Assembly: GCF_030816935.1 (NCBI RefSeq) | Contig: NZ_JAUSYO010000001.1 | Coordinates: 3,596,001 to 3,660,000 of the forward strand | Direction: 5' to 3' | Source of the DNA: Arthrobacter sp. B3I9 | GTDB lineage: Bacteria; Actinomycetota; Actinomycetes; Actinomycetales; Micrococcaceae | Length of the DNA stretch: 64,000 bases | In this document: piece by piece, positions 62,887 through 64,000 of the stretch | Layout of the letters: the number at the start of each line of letters is the position of its first letter | Position numbering within the stretch: position 1 is the stretch's first letter | Made by a program: the position numbers and the translations under genes | The notes under the pieces: generated by a model | Database searches by the model: none | What the model saw: only the letters and a program-made list of their open reading frames with translations | Told to the model about the DNA's origin: nothing

Positions 62887-64000
62887 GCCACGGCCTCCGC
62901 GCTCAGCTGGGATCCGACGATTTCCTGGTAGGTGCTGGAGCTCTCCAGCAGTTCTTCATGCGTGCCACGGTCCACGATCCGTCCCTTGTCCAACACGAGG
63001 ATCTGGTCGGCGTCGGCGATCGTGGAGACGCGCTGGCCGACAATGATCACTGTGGCGTCCGCGGTCTTTGCCTTCAGCGCGCGGCGGAGCCTGGCGTCCG
63101 TCGCGACGTCAAGGGCCGAAAACGAATCATCAAACAAGTACACCTTGGGTTCGGTGACCAGCGCCCGGGCGATACAGAGCCGCTGCCGCTGGCCGCCGGA
63201 GACGTTGGTGCCGCCCTGGGCGACGCGGGAACCCAGCCCGTTCTGCTTTTCCCGCACGAAGCCCGCCGCCTGCGCCACGGTGAGCGCGTCCCACAGGTCC
63301 TCGTCGGTGGCCTCGGGCCTGCCGAAGCGGAGGTTGTGCTCGATGGTTCCGGAAAAGAGGTAGGGCCGCTGCGGCACCATGGCGACGCGCTGGGTGATCT
63401 CGGCGCGGTCAAGGTTGGTGACCGGAACGCCGTCGAGCAGCACTTCACCGGAGGCGGCATCGTAGAGCCGGGGCAGCAGTGCCAGCAGGCTCGTCTTGCC
63501 GGCGCCGGTGGAGCCGATGATGGCCACCGTCTGGCCGGGCTCCGCGGTGAAGCTGATGTCGCTCAGCACGGGTGCTTCGGCGCCCGGGTAGGCGAAGGAC
63601 ACGTTCCGGAACTCGACGCGGCCGGCCTTGGCCAGCGGCGGCACGGGGCTGAGCGGCTCGTGGATGGAGGGCTCGACGTCGAGCACCTCCCCGATGCGGT
63701 CGGCGCAGACCGAAGCGCGCGGGATCATCATGGCCATGAAGGTGCCCATCATGACCGCCATCAGGATCTGGAGCAGGTACTGCAGAAACGCGGTCAGGGA
63801 TCCGACCTGCATCTCGCCGGCGTCGACCCGCTGTCCGCCGAACCACAGCACCGCGGCGGTGGAAACGTGCAGGATCATGCCGATGGCAGGGAACATGAGC
63901 ACGAACAGGGCACCGATCTTCAGCGAAACGTCGGTGAGTTCCTTGTTGGCCGCGCCGAAGCGTCCGGCCTCGTGGGGCTCGCGGACAAAGGCACGGACCA
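62883..64000 (-). CDS. ABC exporter half-transporter, partner with degenerate Walker B (partial)
   Basis: The C-terminal ~372 residues only; the gene runs off the right edge. Membrane part with VREPHEAGRFGAANKELTDV and ALFVLMFPAIGMILHVSTAA. ATPase: Walker A IIGSTGAGKTSLL, Q-loop PQRPYLF, signature NVSGGQRQRLCIARAL, and Walker B YLFDDSFSALD, where the catalytic Glu is replaced by Asp. This is the non-hydrolysing half of a heterodimeric exporter. Substrate unknown. Confidence 0.92.
   Translation of the reverse strand, partial: VRAFVREPHEAGRFGAANKELTDVSLKIGALFVLMFPAIGMILHVSTAAVLWFGGQRVDAGEMQVGSLTAFLQYLLQILMAVMMGTFMAMMIPRASVCADRIGEVLDVEPSIHEPLSPVPPLAKAGRVEFRNVSFAYPGAEAPVLSDISFTAEPGQTVAIIGSTGAGKTSLLALLPRLYDAASGEVLLDGVPVTNLDRAEITQRVAMVPQRPYLFSGTIEHNLRFGRPEATDEDLWDALTVAQAAGFVREKQNGLGSRVAQGGTNVSGGQRQRLCIARALVTEPKVYLFDDSFSALDVATDARLRRALKAKTADATVIIVGQRVSTIADADQILVLDKGRIVDRGTHEELLESSSTYQEIVGSQLSAEAVA

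Overview
The window is high-GC actinobacterial chromosomal DNA. Gene content and protein style (Rpf-type resuscitation factor with LysM, MSMEG_6728-family protein, DUF6318 lipoprotein, DUF222/13E12 HNH gene, SipW-type signal peptidase with alternate-signal exported proteins) point to Micrococcaceae, most likely Arthrobacter or Pseudarthrobacter; the species cannot be fixed from sequence alone. No tRNA, rRNA or CRISPR array was seen.

Layout. 0-22 kb is mostly housekeeping and stress functions: an MFS exporter cut by the window edge, a cupin, RecQ helicase, acylphosphatase, a NatAB-like ABC exporter, two alpha/beta hydrolases, a PadR regulator with a perfect palindrome at its divergent promoter, two tandem paralogous lipoproteins, an MscS channel, a winged-helix/X25 fusion, a CPBP protease, an aldo-keto reductase, an adenine/adenosine deaminase, a UvrA-like ATPase and an Rpf-like secreted enzyme. 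23.4-27.8 kb is a surface-protein island: two alternate-signal exported proteins, a SipW-type signal peptidase and a two-component system.

30.2-35.7 kb is an accessory region. A decayed DUF222/13E12 HNH gene is split by a ~3.05 kb element carrying a broken large serine recombinase, an intact HNH protein and a small Cys-pair protein, with a shared CAACGG core at both ends. This resembles the way mycobacterial phiRv1 uses REP13E12 as its target. Beside it lie two homologous small unknown genes. 35.8-44 kb holds an OFA-family MFS permease with a 43-aa partner, the Tex RNA-binding protein and a TM0106-type RecB nuclease/helicase with a frameshift.

44-55 kb is the most interesting block: a coherent catabolic regulon on the minus strand. 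It has two sugar-acid MFS permeases, a D-2-hydroxyacid dehydrogenase, a metal-site TIM-barrel isomerase/decarboxylase-like protein, a DhaK-DhaL-type kinase, an RpiB-like isomerase, a 3-hydroxyacyl-CoA-dehydrogenase-fold enzyme, an SDR, a 42-aa membrane peptide, a divergent triosephosphate-isomerase-like protein and a GntR/FCD regulator. The kinase, TPI-like and RpiB-like trio matches the LerK-LerI-DerI route (L-erythrulose to D-erythrose 4-phosphate), so the upstream dehydrogenases and TIM barrel probably turn an unidentified C4-C5 sugar acid into erythrulose. Matching TCCTATAGGA-type palindromes precede all three transcription units.

55-64 kb carries an Old Yellow Enzyme family reductase, a PKD-protein/lipoprotein pair, an orphan Vsr endonuclease, a TetR regulator with a palindromic site, small proteins, a thioesterase and a heterodimeric ABC exporter running off the right edge.

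Several otherwise conserved genes (MFS at 1.15 kb, CPBP at 15.18 kb, helicase at 41.33 kb) are each broken by what looks like one missing base, so single-base assembly errors should be considered before calling them true pseudogenes.
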